Shown here one piece after another: positions 36,360 to 48,659 of a stretch of 64,000 bases of DNA. The stretch lies in contig NC_083607.1 of the NCBI RefSeq assembly GCF_029168945.1, positions 41,773,257 through 41,837,256 on the forward strand, given 5' to 3'. The notes under the pieces are model-generated. The model saw only the letters and a program-made list of their open reading frames with translations, made no database searches and was not told the DNA's origin. Numbering within the stretch: position 1 is the first letter of the stretch; each line of letters starts with the position of its first letter. A program made the translations under genes and the position numbers. This DNA comes from Cannabis sativa (Eukaryota; Streptophyta; Magnoliopsida; Rosales; Cannabaceae).

Positions 36360-36588
36360 AAGTCATTATATCTACGTGTCATTTTCTTATTGGTATATTT
36401 GAACTAATTTTTTTAAATAATAAAAATTTAATGACTTGGACCAATCAAGGATTGTCACGTGACAATTTATTTAGCAGGTACCTACAGAATTTCTAGAATT
36501 ATAACTGAGGTATTATTACCGCCAAAAATTAAACTTAGATATTTATTTGCAACTGGGAGTTAAACTTAGGTATTTATACCGTAAATTA
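36360..36588. other. Short spacer between two LTR-family fragments
   Basis: Contains two related pieces, AAACTTAGATATTTATTTGC and AAACTTAGGTATTTATACC, about 30 bases apart. Similar sequences occur at ends of plant fold-back elements, but no partner arm is visible. Confidence 0.35.
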
Positions 36589-38500
36589 TGTTAGATATAT
36601 TTTACCAGGATCTAGATTTACTAACAAGTATGTTTCATTAACATCCTAATATGAATTCTAAAATAATGAAATAAACACATATAAAGTTTAGGAAATCTTA
36701 TATTGGGTGCAGCGGAATATAATGACTCATTCCGTTCAGATAACTAGCCCTTGATTCCTTTCTGTAGCAGAGCATTATCAATATCTGAACCTGGATCTCT
36801 TTCTCTCCTTCCTTTGATGCTGAATCTCCTTCTTAATGGTTGATTTTCCACAGTCTTACACACTATGATTGAGATACCACTTGATGTGTGTGGGCACTCA
36901 CTCATTCACTCAAGGAATTCGAAAAGTAAAGAAGAGAAGAAGAGAAGGGTGGTTTCGGCTATAGAGAATAGGAGGCTCAATTTCATCTGAAAAAGTTAAG
37001 TTTGAATGAGAGCCATCACTATCTATTTATACGTAACCACCTAGGTTTAAGTTAGACTTATTTGGCATTAAAATAATGAAAAAATAAATGATAAAAACCC
37101 TATAAGTGTGGCCGGCCATGGGCCTTGGATAATGGGCCTCACTTTTGCAATTTACTCTTTTATCATTTCTTCATCTCATTTTCTCAAAAACACCAATTTT
37201 CAAATTCAACCTTTTAAATGTCAATTCTAATTATTTAATAACTAAAACTTAATTATTAAATAATATTGTCATTTAATATATTTATTAATTAGACATATAA
37301 AGTCTCTTAATTAATAAATAAACCTAGAATCTCTTTTCTTTACAATTTCGCCCTTGCTTAGTGAAAATTCATAAACTAGACATAGTCTAACTTTAGAATT
37401 ATAATTGATTAATCAAAATCAATTAACTGAGTCTTACAAGTAGTATGGTCTCAACTAGTATGGGGACCATGGGTCTATATATCCGAGCTTCCAATAAGCA
37501 TATCAAGAATTTATATCTTAAATTCACTAACTTATTAATTCTTCATTGAATCCACGCATAGAACTTAGAATTGCACTCTCAGTATATAGAACGCTCTATA
37601 TGTTCCACGATATAGATACGTCATTAGTTATCCATTGTTATAACCCTAATGTGATCAATGATCCTCTATATAGATGATTTACACTGTAAAGGGATTAAAT
37701 TACCGTAACACCCTACAATGTATTTTATCCTTAAAACACTTAACCCTGTATAAATGATATTTCAGCTAAGTGAAATGAGATCTCCACCATTTATTTTCGT
37801 TTGGTTAAGCTCGAAGGAAATCATCATTTACTTTCTATTCGCCAGATAGAAGCTATAGATTCCATATTTATGTTAGCGCTCCCACTCAATTGCACTACCG
37901 TGTTCCTAAAATGTACGTATCACCCTGACCCAAAAGTAGGCTTAACTAACAAATCAAAGAACACGAATAACACTCTTGAGATTGAACCTAATCATATCAG
38001 GATTAAGATCATTTGATCTAGGATCAACAGGTGATATTGAATTGAATAGATATTGAATAGATAGCCCGTGTCCGAGTTTCCTAGGTCAAGATGTCTGAAA
38101 CCGCATCAAATGCCGAGATATCCCTATGTTCGCGCGCGCGTGTGACACTCGATTTCAGATATTTTTGTCCAACTTCAAAAAATCATATCTAATTCATAAA
38201 AAATCCAAATTAAGTTATGTAAAAGCCTAAATTTATTAATTTTTCGTCTACTTTCGAGAAAAAATACTTCCAGATTGAAATAAAAAATATTTCAGTAACA
38301 TATATTGCGATTTCTACACTATCATCAAATAAACACATAAACCACATGAAACCATCCAAATCAACATATAACATCGTTTTAATTCATATTTCATGAAAGT
38401 AAATCATTACCATGCAACATTAAATGTTATTTCTGATCTATATTAATAAGTAAATCTGATTATATTGAAATAAGTTTTATTTATGGCATAAAACCCAACA
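36589..38500 (-). mobile_element. Internally deleted copy of the element A/B family
   Basis: It begins TGTTAGATATATTTTACC, ends ACCCAACA, and is flanked by AATTA on both sides (36584-36588, 38501-38505). Positions 36589 to about 38058 match the LTR. About 38060-38411 is not LTR but internal leader sequence, matching the region beside the PBS in element B (AAAAAATCATA, AATTCATATTTCATGAAAGT). From CCATG at about 38411 the sequence is the last 90 bases of an LTR. Almost the entire interior and most of one LTR were therefore lost. Confidence 0.85.
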
Positions 38501-38919
38501 AATTACTCATATAATAATTAGATAATAATTAGGTTTGCGTACATCCATAGCAATTACCACAATTTGATAGTCCAATACTATCAACTAAGTGTTCCTCCCT
38601 AGGCCTCTAAATTAGAAGCAATTTTATTTATCTGATTATCAAAAGTACACAATTATGATGAGACAATATGTATTTATAGAGTTAGGGAGAAGACTTAGCT
38701 ACATAACCCTAGTTGGACTGGGCATGTTCATCAAAGGCTTCAGTCAACTAAAAAAGCCCACACTTTTGCTTCACCTAGACTTTACACACAAAGATGCTAA
38801 GCCCATTAACAAAGAACTCCAAATAAAAAATCTAACAGCCAGGACTTAAGACGAGGATGCTTTGATATTTTATCTTCAAGATGAAAAAGATTTTGAGTGA
38901 TTTAAAAAAAATGTTTAGG
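38501..38919 (-). other. Possible LTR-like piece, otherwise no gene
   Basis: On the minus strand a TGTTAGATTTTTTATT start (near 38838) is followed by a TATA box (CTCTATAAATA, 38671-38681) and T/A-rich sequence. This is reminiscent of a copia LTR U3-R segment. No matching end, PBS or duplication was found, so the call is weak. The short open frame at 38655 is not supported as a gene. Confidence 0.3.
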
Positions 38920-40885
38920 TGTAACACCCTAACTAGCATGGGCGTGTTAATGTGATTTTAAACCTACTGTGCAGCTCGTTGCTAATCAACGAGGTTATTG
39001 AAAATCGTGATTAATTAAAATTTACTTATTTAATTAAAAACTTAAAGTATTACATATATAATATTTCAGGATCCCGTTTACAAAGTACTTTAAAAAAGTT
39101 TGCTATACATATAATCAAAAGTTTGTCGCCTAGTGACTATACAGCAAAAGCCTCGATGTCCCAAAGATCGTACGCTCCAGGCCTAACCGCCCCGACATGT
39201 ACATTCTTCACCCGCTCGTATTCACGTCTCCTCAACTTTAGCCTTGCCCTTACCTACACATAAAGATAGCACTGTGAGTCGACAGACTCAGTAAGAAAAG
39301 CATAACATATAACATACAATAACCCGGGTTATAACCTGGCGCCCATACACCTGATCATAACCCTAATCCCCGTGTCCCACACGGTACTAAGTCTAGAACA
39401 TTCATACGACAATACTATCGACCATAATGTTAGCCTATACTCAATATGCTAGTCATACTCTAGCCATATTGATGTGACAACATCGATCAGTATTTTACCC
39501 AACATACATTTATCAGTAATCAGTACAACTCTATATATACTATTACTGCTATCAATGTAATCTAACACGCATAACAACATGCACACTAAACATGTAATAA
39601 CATATGCATGATATTATACTAATCTTACCTCAATTCTGAATTCAAGTGTGCCGGTCAACCTGAGTGGAACAACTGCTCGGTGAATTATAGGCTCCTAAAT
39701 CACATCGATAACAACATATAAGTGACTCGCTAAATCACAACCGGGACTAAGGTTTAAAACCAAAACCCCATCTACAGCAACTTAATATGGTAATATCCCA
39801 AACTAGTAGGGAAATCAACCAACTAGAAACCTGAAACTGGCACGAAACGACAAGCTGAAAAATTGGTTTTCCCCCTGCTGCAAAATCCAGGTAACGGTTT
39901 TACAAGCAGTGTAAAACCGGTTAACCGGTTTTACCGGTTTTACCCAAAAAACCAACAAAATTCATACCCTAACCAAATCGTTCCCAAACTCAACCAAACT
40001 TTTCAGACCTGCATATTACACCCCGATAAACATATTCTAAGCAACAAAACAACAATCAAAGCTCAGATTTGAATTTCACCATTAAAGCTCCAAGTTTGAG
40101 TTCTAAAACTCAAAACTTGACTAAACCTTCAAACAACTACCAATTTATTCTTAAAACAATATTTCTAATCATATTCTAACTACAGATTCATGATTCAAAC
40201 ACCAACAATAATCACAGCAGCTACCAACTCAAAATCATGCAAAATCTATTTCTTAAAATTCAAGAAATGAGGTTTGAAGCTAAGAACTTACCTTGGACTC
40301 AAGAACTCAAAAACCCTGCTGCAACAAGCTTGAGATGAGGAAGAAATTAACAAACCCTAGCTACACTTAGGGGTTTGAAAATGAGGGAGAGAGTTTGAGA
40401 GTGAAATATGACTTTCCTTGATTTTTTTTCTTATTTTTGAATAAATGAAGTAAAACCTTATTTTATTAGATATCTCATCCCAAAAGTTTAATAAAAATCT
40501 AATTTTATTAATAATTAACAATCCACTAAAGACAAAAGACTAATGGGGCAAAATGGTCATTTTGCCCCTCCCACACTAAAACAACATAAAAGGGGTACTT
40601 AGGGGTATTTTGGGAAATTCTAAAATCCCGACTATTCCCGACATTCCCAATGTCTAACTATATTGTCTCGCTATACTAAAAATACTAAAATGTGATTCTA
40701 ATAGCCATATACTGCGTTCCAATGTTGCCGGGAACAAAATATACAAAATTTCTATATGTGACATAAAAATGCATTCTGAATTCAAATAAATCATCATAAA
40801 CTATAAATTCATAGTCAAACATAGATTTCATAATTAATCCCTATTTATCAGCTAATTTCTAAATTAAAACTAAGTGGTCTTTACA
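38920..40885 (-). repeat. Solo LTR of a Ty3/gypsy (Tekay-like) element, minus orientation
   Basis: Read on the minus strand the segment starts TGTAAAGACCACTTAG and ends CTAGTTAGGGTGTTACA, so the termini are TGTAA/TTACA. Within it lies a leader-like sequence (CTCTCCCTCATTTTCAAACC near 40390) followed by a splice-donor-like GGTAAGTTC near 40290. Many plant Tekay/Del LTRs look like this. The flanks (TTAGG left, TTAAA right) match at only three of five positions, so the ends or the duplication have decayed. Confidence 0.5.
39895..39955. repeat. Clustered ACCGGTTTT motifs
   Basis: ACGGTTTT, AACCGGTTAACCGG and TTTACCGGTTTTACC follow each other within about 60 bases inside the gypsy LTR; AACCGGTTAACCGGTT is locally palindromic. 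Confidence 0.6.
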
Positions 40886-41551
40886 TTAAAGTCTCTCGAC
40901 GCTTCCGCACTCTCTACGATTTCAGCATCTCTTGCATTTCTTCAGCTAAAGGCTTTGCTCTTTCTCTTAGACTTATCTGAAAATGATGAGAATGGCATGA
41001 CAGAGAGTAGTTTCTTATTCATATTCGAATCCTTTTTTATGCCTTTTTTTAATAATTTGATTTGTTATAGTGTGTTGATGGATTTGATTTAGTTGTGTTC
41101 ATTTGCATTGAGTCTAGATATAGTTTTGATCTTCTCAATATACTTTTTAAGTTTTTTTAATTTATGAAATGTTTTTTAGAATAAATATCTCAGTTGAATT
41201 TTGGGTTTAATCTTTAGAATGAGATTTTGATCTTTTGGTTTAATCTCTAAAATGGGATTTTGATCTTTTGGATTTAATCTTTAAATGGAGTTTTGGTCTT
41301 TTTGATTTAATCTCTGAAATAGGATTATTAAAATAAAGGGTTTAAATCTGTAAGTGAAGAAATCAACTTCAATGGAAGAACAAGAGAGATACTATAGAAA
41401 AAATGGATTGATTAATTAACCAGTCACAATATACTAATTAATTGATTTATTGAATCTTATTATTTTTTTAAAAAAATAATATTAAAAAATATAATTACAA
41501 ATAATCTAATACAATCTAAATATTAATTATTATTGTACACCTATTAATTTA
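40886..41551. other. Intergenic stretch, no supported gene
   Basis: Contains a loosely repeated phrase around 41200-41320 (TTTGATCTTTTGGTTTAATCTCTAAAATGGGA, three diverged copies of about 45 bases) and otherwise AT-rich sequence. Confidence 0.4.
41543..41551. repeat. 9-bp target duplication ATTAATTTA, left copy
   Basis: Identical to 41918-41926. Confidence 0.75.
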
Positions 41552-41917
41552 GGGTAAATACTATTTTGGACTCTGTGTTTTGCAAAAGTTACAGATTGGA
41601 CCCTGTATTTTGTTAAATGACAAAATGGACCCTATATTTTCTAAAATGGTAAAAATAGGACCCTGAGCCTAATTTTAGACAACTTTTTTTTTTTAATACA
41701 ACCAACTTGAAGATAATTCCTAATACGAACAGATACAAAAAATGTAAACAGTTTTGTCATAGCACTTTTAGATCGAATTATAATTAAAGTTTAAAAATCA
41801 ATTCAGGGTCCTATTTGTACTATTTTAGAAAATACAGGGTCTATTTTGTCATTTAACAAAACAAAGGGTCCAATTGGTAACTTTTGCAAAACACAGGGTC
41901 CAAAATGGTATTTACCC
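41552..41917. mobile_element. Mutator-type fold-back element with 9-bp TSD
   Basis: The 366-bp element starts GGGTAAATACTATTTTGGA and ends TCCAAAATGGTATTTACCC, its reverse complement with one mismatch. The arms continue inward (TTTTGCAAAAGTTACAGATT pairs with the right-arm segment TTGGTAACTTTTGCAAAA). No open frame. Perfect 9-bp flanking repeats support a MULE-derived fold-back element; its sequence differs from that at 28451-28845. Confidence 0.85.
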
Positions 41918-41926
41918 ATTAATTTA
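41918..41926. repeat. 9-bp target duplication ATTAATTTA, right copy
   Basis: Exact match to 41543-41551. Confidence 0.75.
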
Positions 41927-42460
41927 CTACTATTAGATTTATTATTTAGGCTATAAAAATATTCCTACCATATAAACAAAATTAAGTTGCTTACACATTT
42001 CCATTATTTATTTATTTGAACAAATAACCTTTTATTATGTGTAAAAAAACACATTCTATTTATTCATATAATTATATAGAATATTTTTTGTTTTTCCAAA
42101 AAAGATGGACATAATATTGACACAAGGTTTGCTTTTTATCTCACTCGTCAACTACCTCATTCTAAGTGTCCAACTTTTACTTTTACCTTATATCAACTAA
42201 AGTAAAGGTGTGGTGAATATGTCTTGTTTTTTTTTTTTTTATTGAGTGATATTTCAAAGTTTAGGTTTTCAGTTTGTGTTTTTCTTTCTTCAATCTAAAG
42301 AATTTCTTTTGAAGTTTAAGGTACTTTGAGTGTCAAAAGTCACGAGACAAAGGTGGGAGTTCAATCACTGCAAATCAATTTGTAAGCCTTTTCTCTTGTT
42401 TGTTTTCATCTTGTGCAATTGACTTATGTTGATATTCCAACGTAGGGATTCAATGCTAAA
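41927..42460. other. Intergenic stretch, no supported gene
   Basis: AT-rich, with a T run near 42223-42240. Nothing could be supported. Confidence 0.4.
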
Positions 42461-42462
42461 CT

Positions 42463-42730
42463 TCTAAGCATTTGGTTGAGAGGTATGAAAATATAAGAAT
42501 AAGAATGGAATAAAATTTAAAATGCTTAAAAAAATTAATAAAAAAAATTATTAATTTTTTTAAAAATTTTACATTGGAATGGTCTTTCTTCCATTCCAAA
42601 ATGGAATAGCCATTTCACCAAAATGATAGAAAGGCGATTCCAGTGGTTTTAAATGCAACCAAACAAAAAAAATAGAATGAAAATTGTTTCCATTCCATTC
42701 TATTTCATTACCTCCAACCAAACGCTACCA
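42463..42730. mobile_element. MITE-like element (hAT-style ends)
   Basis: The left end AAGCATTTGGTTGAGAGGTATG and the right end CATTACCTCCAACCAAACGCT are inverted repeats of about 22 bp with few mismatches; inner A/T arms also pair (CATTCCATTCTATTTCAT with ATGGAATAAAAT-type sequence). There is no open frame. The target duplication is not clear, so the ends are accurate to within a few bases. Confidence 0.55.
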
Positions 42731-43125
42731 TTCTAGGTTTTATAGTATGACCTTTTTTTTATATTTTTTTTCAATTATGTTCTCCGCCATGGCCCCTCCC
42801 ATAGTTCTTATGGTGTGTATTTTTGTGCAATTCTAGGATTATGGAATTTAATTTAAATGTTCGTCTAACCATTCTGGCATTTAATTATTCATGAAATGAT
42901 GAAAATCTTTCTTGATGTAGTTATTTTGGTGGCTGTTTCATTTCCATATTTTTTTTAGTTTGCTAGAATTATTCATGAAATGATAAATATCTTTGCCAAA
43001 GTAGTTATTTTGGTGGGGGCATGCTTTTATCTATTCTATATAAAATGTATATATAATTTTTGGTTTATGAGAAATTATTGAGTGACTTTTTATTTTATTT
43101 TAATAAAAAATAATTTTATCCTAAG
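42731..43125. other. Intergenic stretch left of the carbonic anhydrase fragment
   Basis: No carbonic anhydrase exon or other gene could be found here. A diverged internal duplication of the phrase ATTATTCATGAAATGATGAAAATCTTT / ATTATTCATGAAATGATAAATATCTTT (about 42884 and 42967) is visible. Confidence 0.4.
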
Positions 43126-43170
43126 ATATTTTATTATAATAATAAAAATGTATTTTTAAATTTTGATATT
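43126..43170. repeat. 45-bp direct repeat, left copy
   Basis: The sequence ATATTTTATTATAATAATAA...AATTTTGATATT recurs at 57119-57163 with one mismatch. The two copies bracket the carbonic anhydrase fragment and everything inserted into it. Confidence 0.7.
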
Positions 43171-43203
43171 GCCAATATTGCGAGCCATAAAAGCTTCCCC
43201 TGG
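43171..43203 (-). pseudogene. Beta-carbonic anhydrase exon, part beyond the LINE insertion
   Basis: The minus strand reads [13 protein letters not shown], matching the PGEAFVVRNIAN-type segment that directly follows the ACSDSR signature in plant beta-carbonic anhydrases. It continues the exon that breaks off at 56174 on the other side of LINE 2. No downstream exons (zinc-ligand HSxCGG region) were found to the left, so only a gene fragment is present. Confidence 0.7.
43194..43203. repeat. LINE 2 target duplication, left copy (CTTCCCCTGG)
   Basis: It matches CTTCTTCTGG at 56174-56183 at eight of ten positions. Both lie at the same point of the carbonic anhydrase exon, so this is a decayed target duplication. 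Confidence 0.65.
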
Positions 43204-43687
43204 ACAGTTTCTCAATACTCACAAATCCATCATGTCGTTCTCACCAAACACTTCAACTGAGGCACAGGCTTTCTTTAGCCAAACTTCGAGAATGCCGATA
43301 TGCGAATGTCATGAAACATACCTTGGTCTCCCGGCATACTCTTCTCATAATAAGCAAGAGTTGTTCAGTAATGTCAAGGAGAAAATTTGGAAGTTACTCC
43401 ATGCTTGGAATGAAAAGCTCTTCTCTGTCGGAGGTAAAGAAGTACTTTTAAAAGCGGTGGTTCAGTCTATCCCTACATATGCCATGAGTTGTTTCAGATT
43501 GCCTATTGGTTTTTGTAATCAAATAGAATCCATGATGGCTAATTTCTGGTGGGGGACAAACAAATATGGCTAAAAGATTCACTGGAAGAGATGGAAATTG
43601 CTATGCAAATCCAAGTTTGAGGGTGGAATGAGTTTTCGTTCGTTTCTTGATTTCAATCAAGCTATGCTTGCAAAACAAGTGTGGAGA
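43204..43687 (+). pseudogene. LINE 2, reverse transcriptase C-terminal part (5'-truncated)
   Basis: The element enters inside the reverse transcriptase ([16 protein letters not shown]), continues through [39 protein letters not shown] and [11 protein letters not shown], and meets a stop in the FWWG region at 43572. It reads on as [17 protein letters not shown]...QVWR to 43687, where element B is inserted. 5' truncation is usual for LINEs. Confidence 0.88.
43683..43687. repeat. Target duplication GGAGA, left copy (element B)
   Basis: Repeated exactly at 53754-53758. Confidence 0.9.
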
Positions 43688-45551
43688 TGTTAGATATATT
43701 TTACCAGGATCTAGATTTACTAACAAGTATGTTTCATTAACATCCTAATATGAATTCTAAAATAATGAAATAAACACATATAAAGTTTAGGAAACCTTAC
43801 ATTGGGTGCAGCGGAATATAATGACTCCTTCCGTTCAGATCTCTAGCCCTTGATTCCTTTCTGTAGCAGAGCATCACCAAGATCTGAACCTAGATCTCTT
43901 TCTCTCCTTCCTTTGATGCTGAATCTCCTTCTTATTGGTTGATCTTCCCCAGTCTTACACACTATGATTGAGATACCACTTGATGTGTGTGGGCACTCAC
44001 TCATTCACTCAAGGATTTCGAAATTTAGAGAAGAAAAGAAGAGAGAAGGTGGCGGCTAGAAATTTTTCTCTGAAGGAATGATATGTATCATCTTTTCCTA
44101 AAGCCATCACTACCTATTTATAGGTAACCACCTAGGTTTAAGTTAGAATTATTTGACATTAAAATAATGAAAAAATAAATGATAAAAGCCTACAATAGTG
44201 GCTGACCTGGGCTTTGGATAATGGGCCTCACTTATGCAATTTTGCTGTTTTATCATTTTTGCATCTCATTTTCTCAAAAACGCCATTTCAAATTCAACCA
44301 TTTAAATGCCAATTCTAATTATTTAATAACTAAAAAATTAATTATTAAATAATATTGTCATTTAATATATTTATTAATTAGACATATAAAGTCTCTTAAT
44401 TAATAAATAAACCTAGAATCTCTTTTCTTTACAATTTCGCCCTTGCTTAGTGAAGATTCACAAAGTAGACATAGTTTAACTTTAGAATTATAATTGATTA
44501 ATCAAAATCAATTAACTGAGTCTTACAAGCAGCATGGTCTCAACTAGTATGGGGACCATGGGTCTATATATCCGAGCTTCCAATAAGCAGATCAAGAATT
44601 TATATCTTAAATTCACTGACTTATTAATTCTTCGTTGAATCCACGCATAGAACTTAGAATTGCACTCTCAGTATATAGAACGCTCTATATGTTCCACGAT
44701 ATAGATACGTCATTAGTTATCCATTGTTATAATCCTAATTTGATCAATGATCCTCTAATAGATGATCTACATTGAATAGGCACTAAGTTACCATTACACC
44801 TTCAATGTATTTTATCCTTAAAACACTTAGCTCCGTATAAATGATATTTCAGCGAAGTGAAATGAGATCTCCACCATTTATCTCTGTTTCACCAAGCTCG
44901 AAGGATATCATCATTTCACTTCTAAATTCCTATAGAAGTTATAGATTCCATATTTATGTAAGCGCTCCCACTCAATTATACTATCATGTTCCCAAAATGT
45001 ACGTATCACCCTGACCCAAAAGTAGGCTTAACTAACGAATCAAAGAACATGTATATTACTCTTGAGATCGAACCTAAACATATCAGGATTAAGATCATTT
45101 GATCTAGGATCAACAGGTGATATTGAATTGAATAGATATTACGGTAAATTTTAATATATCTAATCAAAGTTCAATATCCGTCCCTTCCGATGTATACTCC
45201 ATACATCCGATGCTGGTAAACTTTGCAAATGTCCTGGAAAGGACATAACACTTATCCAAGGTGTAAGAATACCTATCGCTGATTATCATATCAGTCTAAA
45301 TCCAGTGAACTGACAAATCAAGGAATAAACTTTCGAACATATAATTAAGATTATATTCCACTGTGTTGACAACACTATAATCATTAACAAATTCATATGT
45401 TCTAGACTTAAATAGAATTCATACATTATATGTATATAATCATGAAATAAATCATGTGTACCATGCAACATTAAATGTTATTTCTGATCTATATTAATAA
45501 GTAAATCTGATTATATTGAAATGAGTTTTATTTAGGGCATAATACCTAACA
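43688..45551 (-). repeat. LTR of element B (3' LTR in transcription sense)
   Basis: 1864 bp, starting TGTTAGATATATTTTACC and ending ATACCTAACA, with paired terminal changes relative to the right LTR (TGTTGG...CCAACA). A minus-strand TATA box, CCTATAAATAGG, lies near 44112-44123. Confidence 0.92.
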
Positions 45552-45566
45552 AACTCCCACTTGCAC
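45552..45566 (-). other. Polypurine tract of element B
   Basis: Minus strand GTGCAAGTGGGAGTT, identical to that of element A. Confidence 0.8.
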
Positions 45567-45929
45567 TAATATAAAACAAAGGGTGCATTTCAAATAATCT
45601 CAACACCTTGATATACAAATCAAGTGTAGTAGTAGTAAACTCCTCGTAATAGGATCTGACAGGTTGAATTAAACACAACCTCTTCTCCACCATTACTCTT
45701 CCTTAATCACAAAATCCTTGATAATGTGAAATTCCTCTTTATATGTCTACTCTTTTGGGATACTGGATTCTATACCCTTGGCAACTACTTTTGGTTAATC
45801 AGGAAATTAACACTAGTAGTTAAGATAGGTTGGAACGGTGCCACAATTGTATAGAACTTTCCTTAGACTATATAAGTACCTTTCCTGCAACTTTAACATT
45901 CAGTCCCTCTCTGGCAGACCTAGAGACTT

Positions 45930-47330
45930 CAGATAGGTTTTTACACTTCTCCAAAATCACTACTCCACCCCCAGAGTAATCACCATCTTATCAGCAGACT
46001 TTCTATCATAAACGCAAGTCTCGAAATCTGATGTGGTGTAGTCTAAGAGTTTTAAATACACCCTTATTGACTAACATATAGTTCCTCTTCTTAATCTTAA
46101 GATTTACTTGATTGTCTTCCAATGTTCCTCCCCTGGATTAATCTGATACCTACCATTACTCCCACTCAATAGCAGGTGTCTGGTCTAAGGCATACTAAAG
46201 CATATCTGAGACCTCTCACTGTTGATTTAAGAAATTCTTTCATGGCTTTATCTTTTATGGAATAGTTGAGACTTTTCCTTAGATAAATAAACTCTATGCC
46301 TAGAAGTCGAGAAGCTTCTACAGATTGCCATTTAAAAGAAAATGCTACAACATCTTTCTAAAGTAAGTTGCTTTCATTAGAGTAAGTAATTACCAGGTAT
46401 ACCATAAGCCATAGGTTTAGATAAACTCAAACCTATAATACTAGGAACAGGAAGTCTTGTTAAGTCCATTGAATAGACTTATTAACAAAAATTTCCTTTT
46501 ATGTCCTTGTAATAGAAAAACTTTAGGTTACTCCATGTGAATGGATCAAACTATAGTTCTCTTGGCTTTCTTCTTAGTTTCTTATCTTGACAATCCATTA
46601 CTTGTTTAAACTCACAAATGGATTTTAATCACTAGTGTCTTCCAAGTCATAAGAAGGTGAGTTCCTAGAAACTCTCCCACTACGACAAGGTACCGTGAAT
46701 TATGTCTAAGAAAACTAAATGGTATTGACCTCTTCGGTTGTGTCAAAACAACAGAGACAGTGGGATCATCATATGGAATAAGATGATAGTACACTTTTGG
46801 AATCAAGAAAAAAATATCTCCTTTATTTGCTACTTTATTTTCAAACTTAGTCATTTTCTTAGAAAAGTAGTATTTGTTTAAACAAACACTTTCTTATCTA
46901 TTGACTATGGGATGGTCCACCCCTAATCACTTAGAATAGTTAACAAACCATGGTTAACAGTTCTAGCTTTTCTTAAGATTTTGATTAGGTCATCCATGAA
47001 TCTAGTAATGATTTACACTAAGTACCCAACCATTGCATCATTCTGAAATTATATTACCATAGAAGGATTTAGGCAACGACTAGTAACTAATCATCAATAT
47101 GCAAATCGAAATTTCTGGGGAGGTGAGTTTGGATATAATTCAAAAATTAATTTAATGATCTTTGAACTGCATATCTATTAACTATTTCTCCACCCCTATC
47201 AGTTCGCAAGATCTTTAACCACTTACCTTAATGGTTTTCCACTGTTTAAGGTAAAATCTAGAGTGATCGTTTTAAGAATACAACGAAAACTCATATCCAC
47301 CCCTGAATGTACATCCATCTGCGAATGAGA
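45930..47330 (-). pseudogene. Decayed copia integrase and RNase H remnants, element B
   Basis: The same broken pieces as in element A are present, including RNase H LDYTTSDFE (about 46030) and FKDHLIDFGIISKL-like integrase (about 47160). In addition there is a fragment reading DKKVFV then TNTTFLRK (about 46860-46890), matching the VFVSTNATFLEE-type motif of copia polyproteins. Stops and shifts at the same places as in A, for example GTGATTTTGG in the RNase H part, show common inheritance of the damage. Confidence 0.65.
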
Positions 47331-48659
47331 TGAATTACTTTCAGTGGATATAGGCATATTAACTCTTTGCAGAGATTGATCTTGTCAAAAATACTATGAA
47401 CAAGATACAAATGCCATAGATTTAAAAATTGTGGTTGTGTCTTTTGATGACTTAGGTTTAGTTACATTAAAGAGATCTTAGAATAGTGCAAGTGAATCCT
47501 GGTCACAGAATACTAAACTCATATTCCATACAGTTTGAATCCATTGATAGAAAATGGTTATTAAATACTTGTGAAAGTAAAACTGTATTGTATTAAAAAA
47601 TTTATATGGAATCTAAAATTTAAAGTCAAAGACTTAAATTTATACCAAATATAATGAGTAATTCTTTCTTGGACCACCACTACTAATTTTAACTCTAAGT
47701 CAGATTTGCTCATACAAGTAGGAGATTTCTAAGATTGAGGATTTATATCATTTTGGGATAGAATTTCGGGATTATAATCATATGCGTCATTTAATTTCTT
47801 AAGAGAAAATATAGAATGACATGAAATGATTTATAGACCATTCATCCAATGATATGTTATTGAGCTAATTCGAAATAAATAAGCTAAGAGGAATTAGGAT
47901 AATTTTGTTTATAAATAAGAATCCAACGATGCTTCGATTAGCGAGAGTCAAAGTAATCATATTTATACAATCTTCTTGTTTCATATTGTAAAAATACTAG
48001 TCTAAGGTGTCATAAATTGATGAACAGCTAGATGTTGCATATACAATATTTCTCTTTCGAGATCTAACACTATTATGTATGTCTAATGGTGAAAATCCAT
48101 TAGGGATTTATCTCATTAGAAAAACAAACCAAGTTAGACCAACAATAAAGATTCGAAATTAAACTACAATTTAATAACAAAAAATAACATGGTTCAATAT
48201 AAATTCATACACAATTCAAAAATTATTAAACATATAGCAAGTAGGAATGACAAGTGAAAATAGTAAAACATACAATCCTAAATAATTTTCAAGGTCTTCA
48301 ACAAACTGATATCAGTGTCCCGTTTAGGCGAGAGTCAAAGCTACCATCCATTGAATAGAGTTGTCAGCTCATCTAAAATGACAAACATTCTAGCAACCTT
48401 TTATTCGATCAAGATTGGAATCCAGCGTTGTCCCGTTTAGGCGAGAGTCAAGGCTATTCTATCTTATGAGCTTCCACCATTGTTTCATATTTTGTAAGTC
48501 AAATACAATCGCCACCATTAGGGTGATCCATACCATATAAAACACTTACAAAGCTACTTATCTTTCAAGATTAAACGGTGTTAACTTGCTAATGAACGTT
48601 CCTCCATTAGGGAGGATTACTCACTAAAACAAAAGCTATGTAAAACCAACAATGGAGAT

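Noticed and set aside
38916..40890. Exact target duplication for the gypsy-type solo LTR
   Set aside because: The flanks TTAGG and TTAAA agree at only three positions, so no duplication is claimed.
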